64,000 nt of DNA from Streptomyces fradiae (GTDB lineage Bacteria > Actinomycetota > Actinomycetes > Streptomycetales > Streptomycetaceae). The stretch is from NCBI RefSeq assembly GCF_041270065.1, contig NZ_CP065958.1:1550001-1614000 (forward strand), read 5' to 3'. The first letter of the stretch is position 1. Each line of letters begins with the position of its first letter. A program made the translations under genes and the position numbers. The notes under the pieces were generated by a model. That model did no database searches. It had not been told where the DNA came from and saw only the letters and a program-made list of their open reading frames with translations. Shown here in pieces: positions 1 through 7,767 of the stretch.

Positions 1-66
1 GCGGGCGACGAAGTCCTCGGCGAGCCGGCGTACGGCCTCCTGCTCCTCGCTGAGCTCCAGATTCAT
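1..66 (-). CDS. Acyl-CoA dehydrogenase, N-terminal fragment (runs off the window)
   Basis: Only the first 22 codons are inside the window. They read MNLELSEEQEAVRRLAEDFV, the usual opening of the acyl-CoA dehydrogenase N-terminal helical domain (flavoenzymes that make the first alpha,beta-desaturation of acyl-CoA). The ATG is at 66 on the minus strand. The gene diverges from the TetR gene starting at 185, with an operator-like site (141-160) between them, so it may be a target of that regulator. The family call rests on a short piece, but the start is very characteristic. Confidence 0.6.
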   Translation of the reverse strand, partial: MNLELSEEQEAVRRLAEDFVAR

Positions 67-140
67 GGCGTCACCCCATCGGTCGGGTCGGGTCGGGTCC
101 GGGCTGGGCCGGGGCCGGTCGCGGCCGGTCGCCCGAGTTT

Positions 141-160
141 AATTACCACTGCTAGTTTTC
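141..160. promoter_or_regulatory. Putative TetR operator (site 1)
   Basis: The sequence AATTACCACTGCTAGTTTTC is an imperfect palindrome (arms AATTA and TAGTT) lying just upstream of the -10 of the TetR gene at 185 and between it and the divergent acyl-CoA dehydrogenase gene. It matches 15 of 20 positions with a site at 6481-6500 upstream of the aldehyde dehydrogenase gene. Binding by the adjacent TetR protein is inferred. Confidence 0.45.
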
Positions 161-171
161 TTGGCCCCGCC

Positions 172-177
172 TACTAT
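172..177 (+). promoter_or_regulatory. -10 box, probable leaderless promoter of the TetR gene
   Basis: TACTAT lies 7 nt before the ATG at 185, and no Shine-Dalgarno sequence precedes that ATG. This spacing fits transcription starting at or next to the start codon, common in actinomycetes. The hexamer overlaps an alternative upstream ATG at 176. Confidence 0.4.
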
Positions 178-184
178 GTGCGCC

Positions 185-862
185 ATGGCCCGACCGCGCA
201 AGCCCCTGCTCAGCCGAGACCGCATCGTCGCAACGGCGGGCACGCTCGTGGACGCCGAGGGCCTGGCCGCGCTCTCCACCCGGCGGCTCGCGGCCGAACT
301 CGGCGTCAGCGGCCCCTCCCTCTACAACCACTTCCGCACCAAGGACGAGATCCTGGACGCGGTCGCGGACACGGTCAGCGCGAAAGTCGATCTGTCGATG
401 TTCGCGCCGGGCGACCCGCGTGACTGGCGCACCGCGCTGCACGACTGGGCGGTCTCCTACCGCGCGGCCCTGACCGACCACCCGAACCTGGTCCCCCTGC
501 TCGCCCAGGGCCCCGGCCGCCGCCCGGCCGGCCTCAAGGTCGCGGACGCGGTCTTCGGCGCGATGGTCCGGGCCGGCTGGCCACCCGCCCAGGCCACCCG
601 CATCGGCGCCCTCATGCGCTACTTCATCACCGGCTCCGCCCTCGGCTCCTTCGCCCGCGGCTTCGTGAACGACGAGGACGCCTACGACCCCGCCGACTAC
701 CCTCACCTGGGACAGGCCCACCTGCTCGCGGAGCGCGGCGAACAGGTCGACGAGGGGGCGTTCGAGACGGGCCTGCGGGCGCTCCTCGACGGGCTGGCGA
801 TGCAGTACGAGGCGGGGGTACGGGGGACATGGCCGAAGCAGGACTCGGCGAACGGCTCATAG
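185..862 (+). CDS. TetR/AcrR family transcriptional regulator
   Basis: A 225-residue protein with an N-terminal TetR helix-turn-helix (about residues 10-60; core LSTRRLAAELGVSGPSLYNH followed by FRTKDEIL) and an all-helical ligand domain of usual TetR length. Such proteins are dimeric repressors released by a small molecule. I chose the ATG at 185 because a good -10 box lies 7 nt upstream; ATG 176 and TTG 161 are possible. It diverges from an acyl-CoA dehydrogenase gene, and the site at 141-160 recurs upstream of the aldehyde/alcohol dehydrogenase operon at 6481, so a role in acyl-CoA, aldehyde or alcohol catabolism is inferred. Its 3' end overlaps the next gene by 34 bp. Confidence 0.9.
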   Translation: MARPRKPLLSRDRIVATAGTLVDAEGLAALSTRRLAAELGVSGPSLYNHFRTKDEILDAVADTVSAKVDLSMFAPGDPRDWRTALHDWAVSYRAALTDHPNLVPLLAQGPGRRPAGLKVADAVFGAMVRAGWPPAQATRIGALMRYFITGSALGSFARGFVNDEDAYDPADYPHLGQAHLLAERGEQVDEGAFETGLRALLDGLAMQYEAGVRGTWPKQDSANGS

Positions 863-2160
863 CGGCGGTACGGGCGGGCGGCGCGGAGGAGGCCCGCCGG
901 CTCCTGGAGGCGGGCGCCGACCCGGACACGGCGGGCGAGGACGGGCTGCCGCTGCTGTGCGTGGCGGTCGCGGCGTACGACGCGGAGGCGGCCGGGGAAC
1001 TCGCGATGGGCGGCGCCGACCCGAACCGCCTGCTCCCCGACGGGTCGACCCCGCTGCTGCGGGCGATCGAGGGCGGCTCGGCCGCGGTCGTCTCGGCGAC
1101 GCTCGCCCACGACCCGGGCCCGCGGCTGCGCGGGCCCGCCGGGGACCGGGCCCTGGCCGCCGCGCGCAGCTGGTACGAGCGGAGCGGGACGGCGACCGGC
1201 GAGCGGACCCGGGTGCCGGACGACGAGTTCACGTACGTCGACGAACTCGTCCTGGACGGACGCACGGTGCGGGCCGGGCACGGCGCGATCCTCACCGAGC
1301 TGGAGTGGGGGCTGGGCATCCTCACGCCCGTCGAGGAGCTGGCGGACCGGGCGGTGAGGTATCCGGACTGGGAGCACGTGGACTGGTGGGCCGCTGTGCG
1401 CCTGCTCGGCCGACGGCGCAGCAGGGAGACCTGGTCGGCCGTCGCGGCGCTGCGCCGGCATCCCGACCCGGACCACCGGCGGTTCGCCGCCCATGCCCTG
1501 TGGTCCCTGACGCTCCTCGAGAACGGCAAGGTCCCGTCGTACGAGGCCGAGACGAGCGACCTCCTGGCGCGCTGGGCGACGGAGGAGACGGACGCGCGGG
1601 TGCTGGCGGCGGTGCTCCGCGCCTGGTCGGCCGAGCACGACCACCCGGACATGGTGGCGACCGGGCTGCGGTACACCGGCCACCCGGACGCGGGGGTCCG
1701 CGCGGCGGTGCCGGACTGCGTCGACGGAAGGCCGCTCGACCCGGGGGCGCGGGCGGCGCTCCTCGGGCTCGTCCGGGACCAGGACGGCGGGGTGCGCGGC
1801 GCCGCGGGCGCGGTCCTCGGCAGGAACCTCGACGGCTCGCCGGACGTCCGTCAGGCGCTGGTCCGCCTGGCCCGTGACCCTGAGGCCGAGGTGCGGTGGA
1901 TGGCCGCGGAGCGCCTCTCCGAGGGCGACGACCACGCGCCGGAGGTGGCCGACGCGCTCGCCGGGCTGCTGGACGAGGAGTTCCAACTGGTGCGGCTCAT
2001 CGCCGCGTACGGTCTGATGCGGCACGACGACCCGCGCACCGCCGACGCCTACGCCCGCATCGGACCGCTGGAGGCCGGGTACGAGATCGACCACCGCTGG
2101 CACCGGGTGAGGGACTGGGAGTGGAAGCGGCGCAACGGTTCGGCCGCCGCCGAATCGTGA
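829..2160 (+). CDS. Ankyrin-repeat / HEAT-repeat protein
   Basis: A 443-residue protein without signal peptide or membrane segment. The first 100 residues look like ankyrin repeats (LLEAGADPDTAGEDGLPLL and GGADPNRLLPDGSTPLLRAI). From about residue 190 to 420 there are HEAT-type repeats, for example HPDPDHRRFAAHALWSL and DPEAEVRWMAAERL. Both repeat types are protein-protein binding scaffolds, so an adaptor role in the cytoplasm is likely; the partner is unknown. The ATG lies inside the 3' end of the TetR gene (34-bp overlap), which suggests co-transcription and perhaps coupling, although the two look functionally unrelated. Confidence 0.75.
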   Translation: MAEAGLGERLIAAVRAGGAEEARRLLEAGADPDTAGEDGLPLLCVAVAAYDAEAAGELAMGGADPNRLLPDGSTPLLRAIEGGSAAVVSATLAHDPGPRLRGPAGDRALAAARSWYERSGTATGERTRVPDDEFTYVDELVLDGRTVRAGHGAILTELEWGLGILTPVEELADRAVRYPDWEHVDWWAAVRLLGRRRSRETWSAVAALRRHPDPDHRRFAAHALWSLTLLENGKVPSYEAETSDLLARWATEETDARVLAAVLRAWSAEHDHPDMVATGLRYTGHPDAGVRAAVPDCVDGRPLDPGARAALLGLVRDQDGGVRGAAGAVLGRNLDGSPDVRQALVRLARDPEAEVRWMAAERLSEGDDHAPEVADALAGLLDEEFQLVRLIAAYGLMRHDDPRTADAYARIGPLEAGYEIDHRWHRVRDWEWKRRNGSAAAES

Positions 2161-2178
2161 GCGCGGCATCCTGGGGTC

Positions 2179-2877
2179 ATGGCCCCCAAAGACCTCGCCG
2201 CCCTGGCCGCCCTGTTCGCCGACGAGACCCGCGCCGCCTTCCTGCTCGCCCTGCTGGACGGGCGGGCCTGGACCGCCGGGGAGCTGGCGCGGCAGGCGAA
2301 GGTGGCGCCGTCCACGGCCAGTGAGCACCTGGGCAAGCTGGTCGCGGGCGGGGTGCTCGCCGAGGAGCGGCAGGGGCGGCACCGGTATGTACGGCTCGCC
2401 GATCCCGGGGTCGCGCACCTGGTCGAGGACCTGGCCGCGCGTGCGGAACCGGACGTGCCGGCCGCGCCGCGCGGGCTGCGGGCGGTGAGCGCCGGGCAGG
2501 CGATGGCCCGTGGGCGCACCTGCTACGACCATCTGGCCGGGCGGCTCGGGATCGCGATCGCCGAGGCGATGACGGCCCGCGGGCTGCTGCGCCAGGACAC
2601 CGGCTTCGCGCTCACCGACGCCGGGCTCGCCTGGTTCGCGGACCTGGGCCTCCCTCTCGTACGGGGCCGGGGGCGGCGGCCGGTGGCCCGCGGCTGTCTC
2701 GACTGGACCGAGCGCAAGCCGCATCTGGCCGGGCTCGCGGGCGCGGCGCTGTGCCGGCACGCGCTGGACGCGGGCTGGTGCGTACGGATCGGGTCCGAGC
2801 GGGCGGTGAAGGTGACCGCGGCCGGAGAGCGGGCGCTGCACGCGGCGCTCGGCATCGAGCCGGCGGAGCTGCGATGA
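2179..2877 (+). CDS. ArsR-type winged-helix transcriptional regulator
   Basis: A 232-residue protein with a winged helix at about residues 5-85 (ARQAKVAPSTASEHLGKLVA as recognition helix, ERQGRHRYVRL as wing), as in ArsR/SmtB-like HTH_20 proteins. The C-terminal half is longer than in small metal sensors and lacks an obvious Cys metal site; its final part (ARGCLDWTERKPHLAGLAGA) is conserved in the Streptomyces group as I remember it. It starts 18 bp after the HEAT-protein gene and is followed on the same strand, 68 bp later, by an EamA-type exporter, its most likely target. The ligand is unknown. Confidence 0.8.
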   Translation: MAPKDLAALAALFADETRAAFLLALLDGRAWTAGELARQAKVAPSTASEHLGKLVAGGVLAEERQGRHRYVRLADPGVAHLVEDLAARAEPDVPAAPRGLRAVSAGQAMARGRTCYDHLAGRLGIAIAEAMTARGLLRQDTGFALTDAGLAWFADLGLPLVRGRGRRPVARGCLDWTERKPHLAGLAGAALCRHALDAGWCVRIGSERAVKVTAAGERALHAALGIEPAELR

Positions 2878-2945
2878 GGCGCGAGCGGCCGGGGCCGCGC
2901 GATATTGCGGTGAACACCGAAGGGTCCGCGTCCTACGGTCCTCCC

Positions 2946-3917
2946 ATGCCGAACTCGTCAACCGCGTCCCCTCCCTCCCCCGCCCGCACCGCGCGGCTCG
3001 CGCTCGCCGCCGCGGGCGTCACCGTCGTCCTGTGGGCCTCCGCCTTCGTGTCCATCCGCAGCGCGGGGGCCGCCTACTCCCCCGGCGCTCTCGCGCTCGG
3101 CCGGCTGCTCGCCGGTTCGCTCGTCCTGGGTGCCGTGCTCCTGGTGCGGCGGGAGGGGCTGCCGCCCCGGGCCGCGTGGCGCGGGATCGCGGTGTCGGGC
3201 CTGCTGTGGTTCGGCGTGTACATGGTGGTGCTCAACTGGGGCGAGCAGGAGGTCGACGCCGGCACTGCGGCGATGGTCGTGAACATCGGCCCGATCCTGA
3301 TCGCGCTGCTCGGCGCGAAGGTGCTCGGCGAGGCGCTGCCGCCGCGGCTGCTCGCGGGCATGGCGGTGTCCTTCGCGGGCGCGGTCGCGGTGGGGCTCTC
3401 GATGTCCGCCGGTTCGGGCGGGGGGCACGCCTCGGTGCTCGGGGTGCTGCTGTGTCTGCTCGCGGCGGTGGCGTACGCGGGCGGGGTGGTGGCGCAGAAG
3501 CCGGCGCTCGCGCACGGCAGCGCGCTGCAGGTGACGACCTTCGGGTGTCTGGTCGGCACGGTGGGATGTCTGCCGTTCGCCGGGCAGCTGGTCGCCGAGG
3601 CGGGCCGGGCCCCGCTGTCGGCGACCCTGAACATGGTCTATCTCGGGGTGTTCCCGACCGCTCTCGCCTTCACCACCTGGGCCTATGCCCTGGCCCGCAC
3701 CACGGCGGGCCGGATGGGCGCGACGACCTACGCCGTGCCGGCCCTGGTGGTGCTGCTCGCCTGGGTGTTCCTCGGCGAGCTGCCGGGGCTGCTCACGCTC
3801 GGCGGCGGCGCGCTGTGCCTGGCGGGCGTGGCGGTGTCCCGGTCCCGGCCGCGGACACGGGCGGGGGTGCGGTCGCGGGAGGTCGAACAGCCCGCGCCCG
3901 CACCCGTACAGGACTAG
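2946..3917 (+). CDS. EamA/DMT-family transporter
   Basis: A 323-residue integral membrane protein with about ten hydrophobic helices in two EamA repeats of five (roughly residues 15-155 and 165-300), the drug/metabolite transporter layout. Members export metabolites, amino acids or drugs across the cytoplasmic membrane; the substrate cannot be read from the sequence. The ATG at 2946 is chosen because the peptide from there (MPNSSTASPPSPARTARLAL) leads directly into the first helix; in-frame sequence further upstream overlaps the ArsR gene. It lies behind the ArsR-type regulator and converges on the alcohol dehydrogenase gene with only 12 bp between stops, in which CGGACTAG-like sequence is repeated. 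Confidence 0.85.
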   Translation: MPNSSTASPPSPARTARLALAAAGVTVVLWASAFVSIRSAGAAYSPGALALGRLLAGSLVLGAVLLVRREGLPPRAAWRGIAVSGLLWFGVYMVVLNWGEQEVDAGTAAMVVNIGPILIALLGAKVLGEALPPRLLAGMAVSFAGAVAVGLSMSAGSGGGHASVLGVLLCLLAAVAYAGGVVAQKPALAHGSALQVTTFGCLVGTVGCLPFAGQLVAEAGRAPLSATLNMVYLGVFPTALAFTTWAYALARTTAGRMGATTYAVPALVVLLAWVFLGELPGLLTLGGGALCLAGVAVSRSRPRTRAGVRSREVEQPAPAPVQD

Positions 3918-3929
3918 TCGGGTACCGGA

Positions 3930-5009
3930 CTAGAACACGACGAGGGCGCGGCCGCCCTTGCCCGCGAGCATGTTGTCGAAGGCGCCGGGAATGCCCTCCA
4001 GGGTGATCCGTTCGGTGACCAGGGTGCTCAGGTCGAGGCGGCCGGCCCGAATGTGCTCGGCGAGCACGGGCAGGTCCTCGGCGGGGTTCGAGTTGCCGTA
4101 GACGCAGCCGGCGAGGGTGCGGCCCCAGTGGAAGATCTCCAGGGCGTTGAAGGTGACCTGCTGGTCCTTGCCGCCGATGCCGACGACCGTGGTGCGGCCG
4201 CCGCGCCGGGTGGACTCCCAGGCGGTACGGATGGTGGCGGCGCGGCCGACGCACTCGACGGCCACGTCGGCGCCGTGTCCGCCGGTGAGCGCCCTGATCT
4301 CCTTGGCGGTGGTGTCGGAGGCGACGACGTAGTCGGTGGCGCCGGCGGCCCGGGCCAGCTCCTCCTTCTCGGGCGAGACGTCGACGGCGACGATGGTGGC
4401 GGCCCCGGCTGTCCGGGCGGCCTGGAGGGTGGCGAGGCCGACGCCGCCGACGCCGAAGACCACGACGGTCTCGCCGGCCCGGACCCGGGCGGAGTGGTGG
4501 ATCGCGCCCCAGCCGGTGAGGACGGCGCAGCCGAGCAGCGCGGCCTCGGTGAGCGGCACGCCGTCGGGCACGGGCAGCACGCAGTTGGCCGCGACGACGG
4601 TCTCCTCGGCGAAGGCGGCGACGTTGAGCCCGGGGTGGAGCTCGGTGCCGTCCTCGGTGCGGGCGTACACGTTCGCCGCGCCGGCCAGCGCGTTGGTGCA
4701 CAGCCACACCTCGCCGAGGGTGCAGGGGTGGCAGCTGCCGCAGGACGGCGCCCAGTTGAGGACGACGCCGTCGCCGGGGGCGACGTGGGTGACGCCCTCG
4801 CCGACGGAGACCACAGTGCCGGCGCCCTCGTGGCCGAGGACGGCGGGCACGGGGACCCGCATGGTGCCGTTGGACAGCGACAGGTCGGAGTGGCACACTC
4901 CGGCGGCGGCGAGCCGGACCCGGACCTGGCCGGGGCCGGGCTCGGGCAGGACGATGCCGGTGATCTCCAGGGCGGAGCCGACGGCGGGCAGGACGGCGGC
5001 GCGGATCAC
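3930..5009 (-). CDS. Zinc-dependent alcohol dehydrogenase (MDR family)
   Basis: A 359-residue medium-chain dehydrogenase. Catalytic zinc ligands are visible as Cys39 (GVCHSDL), His60 (GHEGAG) and a Cys near residue 160 (LLGCAVLTGWG). Four structural-zinc cysteines lie in CGSCHPCTLGEVWLC, and the NAD-binding glycine motif is GVGGVGL. It should oxidise an alcohol to an aldehyde with NAD+; the class III-like pattern means a thiol-adduct substrate is possible. The GTG at 5009 follows a good GAGGAG ribosome site. It is the second gene of an operon, 20 bp after the aldehyde dehydrogenase, which fits a two-step alcohol to aldehyde to acid route. Confidence 0.9.
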   Translation of the reverse strand: MIRAAVLPAVGSALEITGIVLPEPGPGQVRVRLAAAGVCHSDLSLSNGTMRVPVPAVLGHEGAGTVVSVGEGVTHVAPGDGVVLNWAPSCGSCHPCTLGEVWLCTNALAGAANVYARTEDGTELHPGLNVAAFAEETVVAANCVLPVPDGVPLTEAALLGCAVLTGWGAIHHSARVRAGETVVVFGVGGVGLATLQAARTAGAATIVAVDVSPEKEELARAAGATDYVVASDTTAKEIRALTGGHGADVAVECVGRAATIRTAWESTRRGGRTTVVGIGGKDQQVTFNALEIFHWGRTLAGCVYGNSNPAEDLPVLAEHIRAGRLDLSTLVTERITLEGIPGAFDNMLAGKGGRALVVF

Positions 5010-5029
5010 GCTGGTGTCTCCTCGGGGGC

Positions 5030-6421
5030 CTAGAACTGCAGGGACTTGGTCTGGAGGTACTCGGCGAGGCCGTGCGCGCCGAGCTCGCGGCCGACGCCGG
5101 ACTGCTTCCAGCCGCCGAACGGGGCCAGCGGGTTGAAGCGGCCGCCATTGATGTCGACCTGGCCGGTCTCCATGCGGCGGGCGAAGGCGACGGCCTCGGC
5201 CTCCTCGCCCCAGACGGCGCCGGCGAGCCCGTAGACGGTGCCGTTGGCGATGGCCAGGGCGTCGGCCTCGTCCTCGTAGCGGATGATCGAGACGACCGGG
5301 CCGAAGATCTCCTCCTGGGCGATGGTCATGTCGGGGGTGACGTCGGCGAAGACGGTCGGGGCGACGTAGTAGCCGGTCGCGTGCGGGGCTTCGGGGCCGC
5401 CGGCGACGAGCCGGGCACCCTCGGCGATGCCCTGCTCGATGTAGCCGCGGACCCGGTCGCGCTGCTTGGCGTTGACGAGGGGGCCGACCCGCTCGCCGGG
5501 CACGTACTTGGCGACGGCCGCGGCGGCGAGGGCGACGGCCTCCTCGTACTGCTCGGTGTGGACGAGCATCCGGGTCCAGGCGCTGCAGGTCTGGCCGGAG
5601 TTGGACATGACGTTGGCGACGCCGACGGCGACGGCCTTGCCGAGGTCCGCGCTGGGCAAGATGACATTGGCGGACTTGCCGCCGAGTTCGAGGGCGACCC
5701 GCTTGACGGCGCCGCCGGCGAGCGCGCCGATCCTCCGGCCGACGGCGGTGGAGCCGGTGAAGGAGACCAGGTCCACGCCGGGGTGCTCGGCGAGGGCCTG
5801 TCCGGCGACCGGGCCGAGGCCGGTGACCAGGTTGAACACCCCGGCCGGGAGCCCCGCCTCGTGCACGGCCTCGGCGAACAGCTGGGCGGTGAGCGGGGTG
5901 TCCTCGGCGGGCTTGAGGACGATCGCGCAGCCGGCGGCGAGGGCGGGGGCGACCTTGGCGACGATCTGGTGCAGCGGGTAGTTCCAGGGGGTGATCGCGG
6001 CGACCACGCCGACCGGCTCGGAGTAGACGGTGGAGTTGCCGACCTTCTCCTCGAAGGGGTGGGTGGCGGCGAGTTCGGCGTAGGAGCCGGCGACGGCGAT
6101 CGGCAGCCCGGTGTGCACGGCGGCGGCGAGCTGCGGCGGGGCACCGAGCTCGGTGGTGACGGTGGCGGCGATCTCCTCGGCGCGGGCGGCGAGGGCGTCG
6201 CGCAGCGCGGCGATGCGGGCGGCCCGCTCGGCGGGCGGGGTGGCGGCCCACCCGGGGAAGGCGGCCCGGGCGGCCCGCACGGCGGCGTCGACGTCCTCGG
6301 CGGTGCCGGCCGGGACGTGGGCGACGACCTGCTCGGTCGCCGGGTCGGTCACGGGGAGGGTCTCCGTGGAGGCGGCGGGGCGCCACTCCCCGCCGATGTA
6401 CATCGCGTCGTGGGCCTTCAT
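5030..6421 (-). CDS. Aldehyde dehydrogenase (NAD(P)+-dependent)
   Basis: A 463-residue member of the aldehyde dehydrogenase superfamily. It shows the glutamate motif LELGGKSANV (about residue 245), the catalytic cysteine in SGQTCSA (about 280), the NAD site FTGSTAVGRRI and ITPWNYPLHQIVAKVAPAL. It oxidises an aldehyde to the carboxylic acid. The ATG at 6421 is chosen because GGAGAG lies at correct spacing and the peptide (MKAHDAMYIGGEW) is a typical family start. It leads the operon with the alcohol dehydrogenase. The operator-like site at 6481-6500, about 60 bp upstream, suggests control by the TetR protein encoded at 185. Confidence 0.92.
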   Translation of the reverse strand: MKAHDAMYIGGEWRPAASTETLPVTDPATEQVVAHVPAGTAEDVDAAVRAARAAFPGWAATPPAERAARIAALRDALAARAEEIAATVTTELGAPPQLAAAVHTGLPIAVAGSYAELAATHPFEEKVGNSTVYSEPVGVVAAITPWNYPLHQIVAKVAPALAAGCAIVLKPAEDTPLTAQLFAEAVHEAGLPAGVFNLVTGLGPVAGQALAEHPGVDLVSFTGSTAVGRRIGALAGGAVKRVALELGGKSANVILPSADLGKAVAVGVANVMSNSGQTCSAWTRMLVHTEQYEEAVALAAAAVAKYVPGERVGPLVNAKQRDRVRGYIEQGIAEGARLVAGGPEAPHATGYYVAPTVFADVTPDMTIAQEEIFGPVVSIIRYEDEADALAIANGTVYGLAGAVWGEEAEAVAFARRMETGQVDINGGRFNPLAPFGGWKQSGVGRELGAHGLAEYLQTKSLQF

Positions 6422-6877
6422 CCGCTGTCTCTCCTCGTCCGGGGCACGGGTGCACGGTGCCGGGTGCACGGGCGACCCCAAACTAGCGCCGTTAGTTTTC
6501 TGGCGCCAGGCCCCTTCTCGCCGCTACGGACCGATGGTCGCCCTCGACCGCCCGCCCTGTCCACGGCGGGCGCGGACAGCCCGGGCATGGGAGGGCATGC
6601 GGGGCGTGCGGGCGAGCCGCGGTCCCGAGGAGGAGGGGCGGGACCGGGCCTCCCGGGCGGCGGGGCCGCCCGGCGCGGGAGGGAGCAGCGACGGGGGTGC
6701 GGTCGGTCGGGACTCCGGCGGTCGGTCACCTGCCGATCGGGCACCAGCCGATCGGCGGTCCGCACGCGACGGATGCGTGCTTCGTGCCGTGCCGTGCCGT
6801 GTCGTGTCCTGCTCCTCAGCCATCGTGCGCGCCTGGCGGGCGGGAACGGAAGGCCCTGGCGAGTTCTCGCCACGCAC
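6422..6877. other. Intergenic region, no gene seen
   Basis: The stretch between the aldehyde dehydrogenase start and the sortase 3' end contains the promoter/operator of the dehydrogenase operon (6481-6500) and G+C-rich filler with short repeats: CGATCGG-type words at 6700-6765 and a run of GCCGT units at about 6785-6812. I see no coding sequence with plausible start, ribosome site and composition. Confidence 0.6.
6481..6500. promoter_or_regulatory. Putative TetR operator (site 2) upstream of the aldehyde/alcohol dehydrogenase operon
   Basis: AACTAGCGCCGTTAGTT is a near-perfect palindrome (AACTA and TTAGTT arms around GCGCCG), followed by TTC exactly as in site 1 at 141-160. It lies 60 bp before the ATG at 6421, a normal promoter position. 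The similarity to the site at the TetR promoter is direct; repression by that TetR is inferred. Confidence 0.5.
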
Positions 6878-6878
6878 A

Positions 6879-6916
6879 ACGCCCGCCGCCTCCGGCGGAC
6901 CGGGAGCGGCGGGCGT
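6879..6916 (-). terminator. Stem-loop terminator after the sortase gene
   Basis: ACGCCCGCCGC (6879-6889) pairs perfectly with GCGGCGGGCGT (6906-6916) around a 16-nt loop, 12 bp beyond the sortase stop. There is no clear U tract, as is common for Streptomyces terminators. Confidence 0.6.
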
Positions 6917-6927
6917 GCGGAGCGTGG

Positions 6928-7767
6928 TCAGATCTGCCGGTCGACGCCCGTGAGATGGGCGAAGACCACGATGTTGGACGCGTAGCCCTCCTTGCGGTCG
7001 AAGGCTCCGCCGCAGGTGATCAGGCGCAGTTCGGGCCGCTTGGCGGCGCCGTACACCTCCTCGTCCGGGAAGGCCGACTTGGCGTACGTACGGACCCGGT
7101 CGACCGTGAAGACGGCGACGCGGCCGTCGGCGCGGGCGACCCGGACGGTGTTGCCGGGGTCGAGCGAGTCGAGGTTGAGGAAGATCGCCGGGCCGGTGCG
7201 GGTGTCGCGGTGGCCGACGACGACGGCGGTGCCGCGCTCGCCGGGGGTGACGCCGTTGGCGTACCAGCCGACCACCCGGGGGTTGTCGACGGGCGGGGTG
7301 GCGAGGCTCCCGCCGGGCTCCAGGCCGAGGCCGACGACGGGCGCCTCGATGGTGATCGCGGGGACGGCGAGGGTGGTGGGGCGGGAGCGGGCCAGGGGGG
7401 CGGGCGGCGGCTGGGGCTTCGCCGGGGCCTTGGCCGCGGCCTTGCGCCCGGACCCACCGGCCCCGCCGGACGCTCCGCCGGCGCCCTTCGCGCCGTTCGC
7501 CCCGTCGGCGCCGGCCTTGGCCGCCGGGGCCGGGGCTCCGTGGGCGGCGGGTCCGGCGGCGAGGGCGGAGCCGGCGGGTTCCCCGTCGCCGGCCCACCAG
7601 ACGGCACCGACGACGAGGGTGAGGGTCACGGCGACGGTGCGGGCGAGCCGGAGGAGCCGGCGCTGCCGGCGGGTGGTGCGCCCGCGCCGGGCGGCCCCGC
7701 GCGGACGGGCCGGGGCCCGGCCGGCAGGGGCCGCTGTACGCGGGGGGACGGACCTACGCGGCGCCAT
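6928..7767 (-). CDS. Class F sortase
   Basis: A 279-residue membrane-anchored transpeptidase. It has a basic N-terminus, one membrane helix (about 40-58, TVAVTLTLVVGAVWWAG), an Ala/Pro/Gly-rich linker, then a sortase domain (about 130-279). Catalytic candidates are His near 185 (VVGHRDTRTG), Cys near 252 (LITCGGAF) and Arg near 258. Sortases cut a C-terminal sorting motif and join the protein to the cell wall or another acceptor; class F enzymes are poorly characterised. The start overlaps the 3' end of the upstream secreted protein by 14 bp, so that protein is the natural substrate candidate. Confidence 0.88.
   Translation of the reverse strand: MAPRRSVPPRTAAPAGRAPARPRGAARRGRTTRRQRRLLRLARTVAVTLTLVVGAVWWAGDGEPAGSALAAGPAAHGAPAPAAKAGADGANGAKGAGGASGGAGGSGRKAAAKAPAKPQPPPAPLARSRPTTLAVPAITIEAPVVGLGLEPGGSLATPPVDNPRVVGWYANGVTPGERGTAVVVGHRDTRTGPAIFLNLDSLDPGNTVRVARADGRVAVFTVDRVRTYAKSAFPDEEVYGAAKRPELRLITCGGAFDRKEGYASNIVVFAHLTGVDRQI

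Noticed and set aside
6700..6830. Small RNA or mobile element in the repeat-rich gap
   Set aside because: The GCCGT and GATCGG words are short and irregular; there are no inverted ends, target duplication or terminator.
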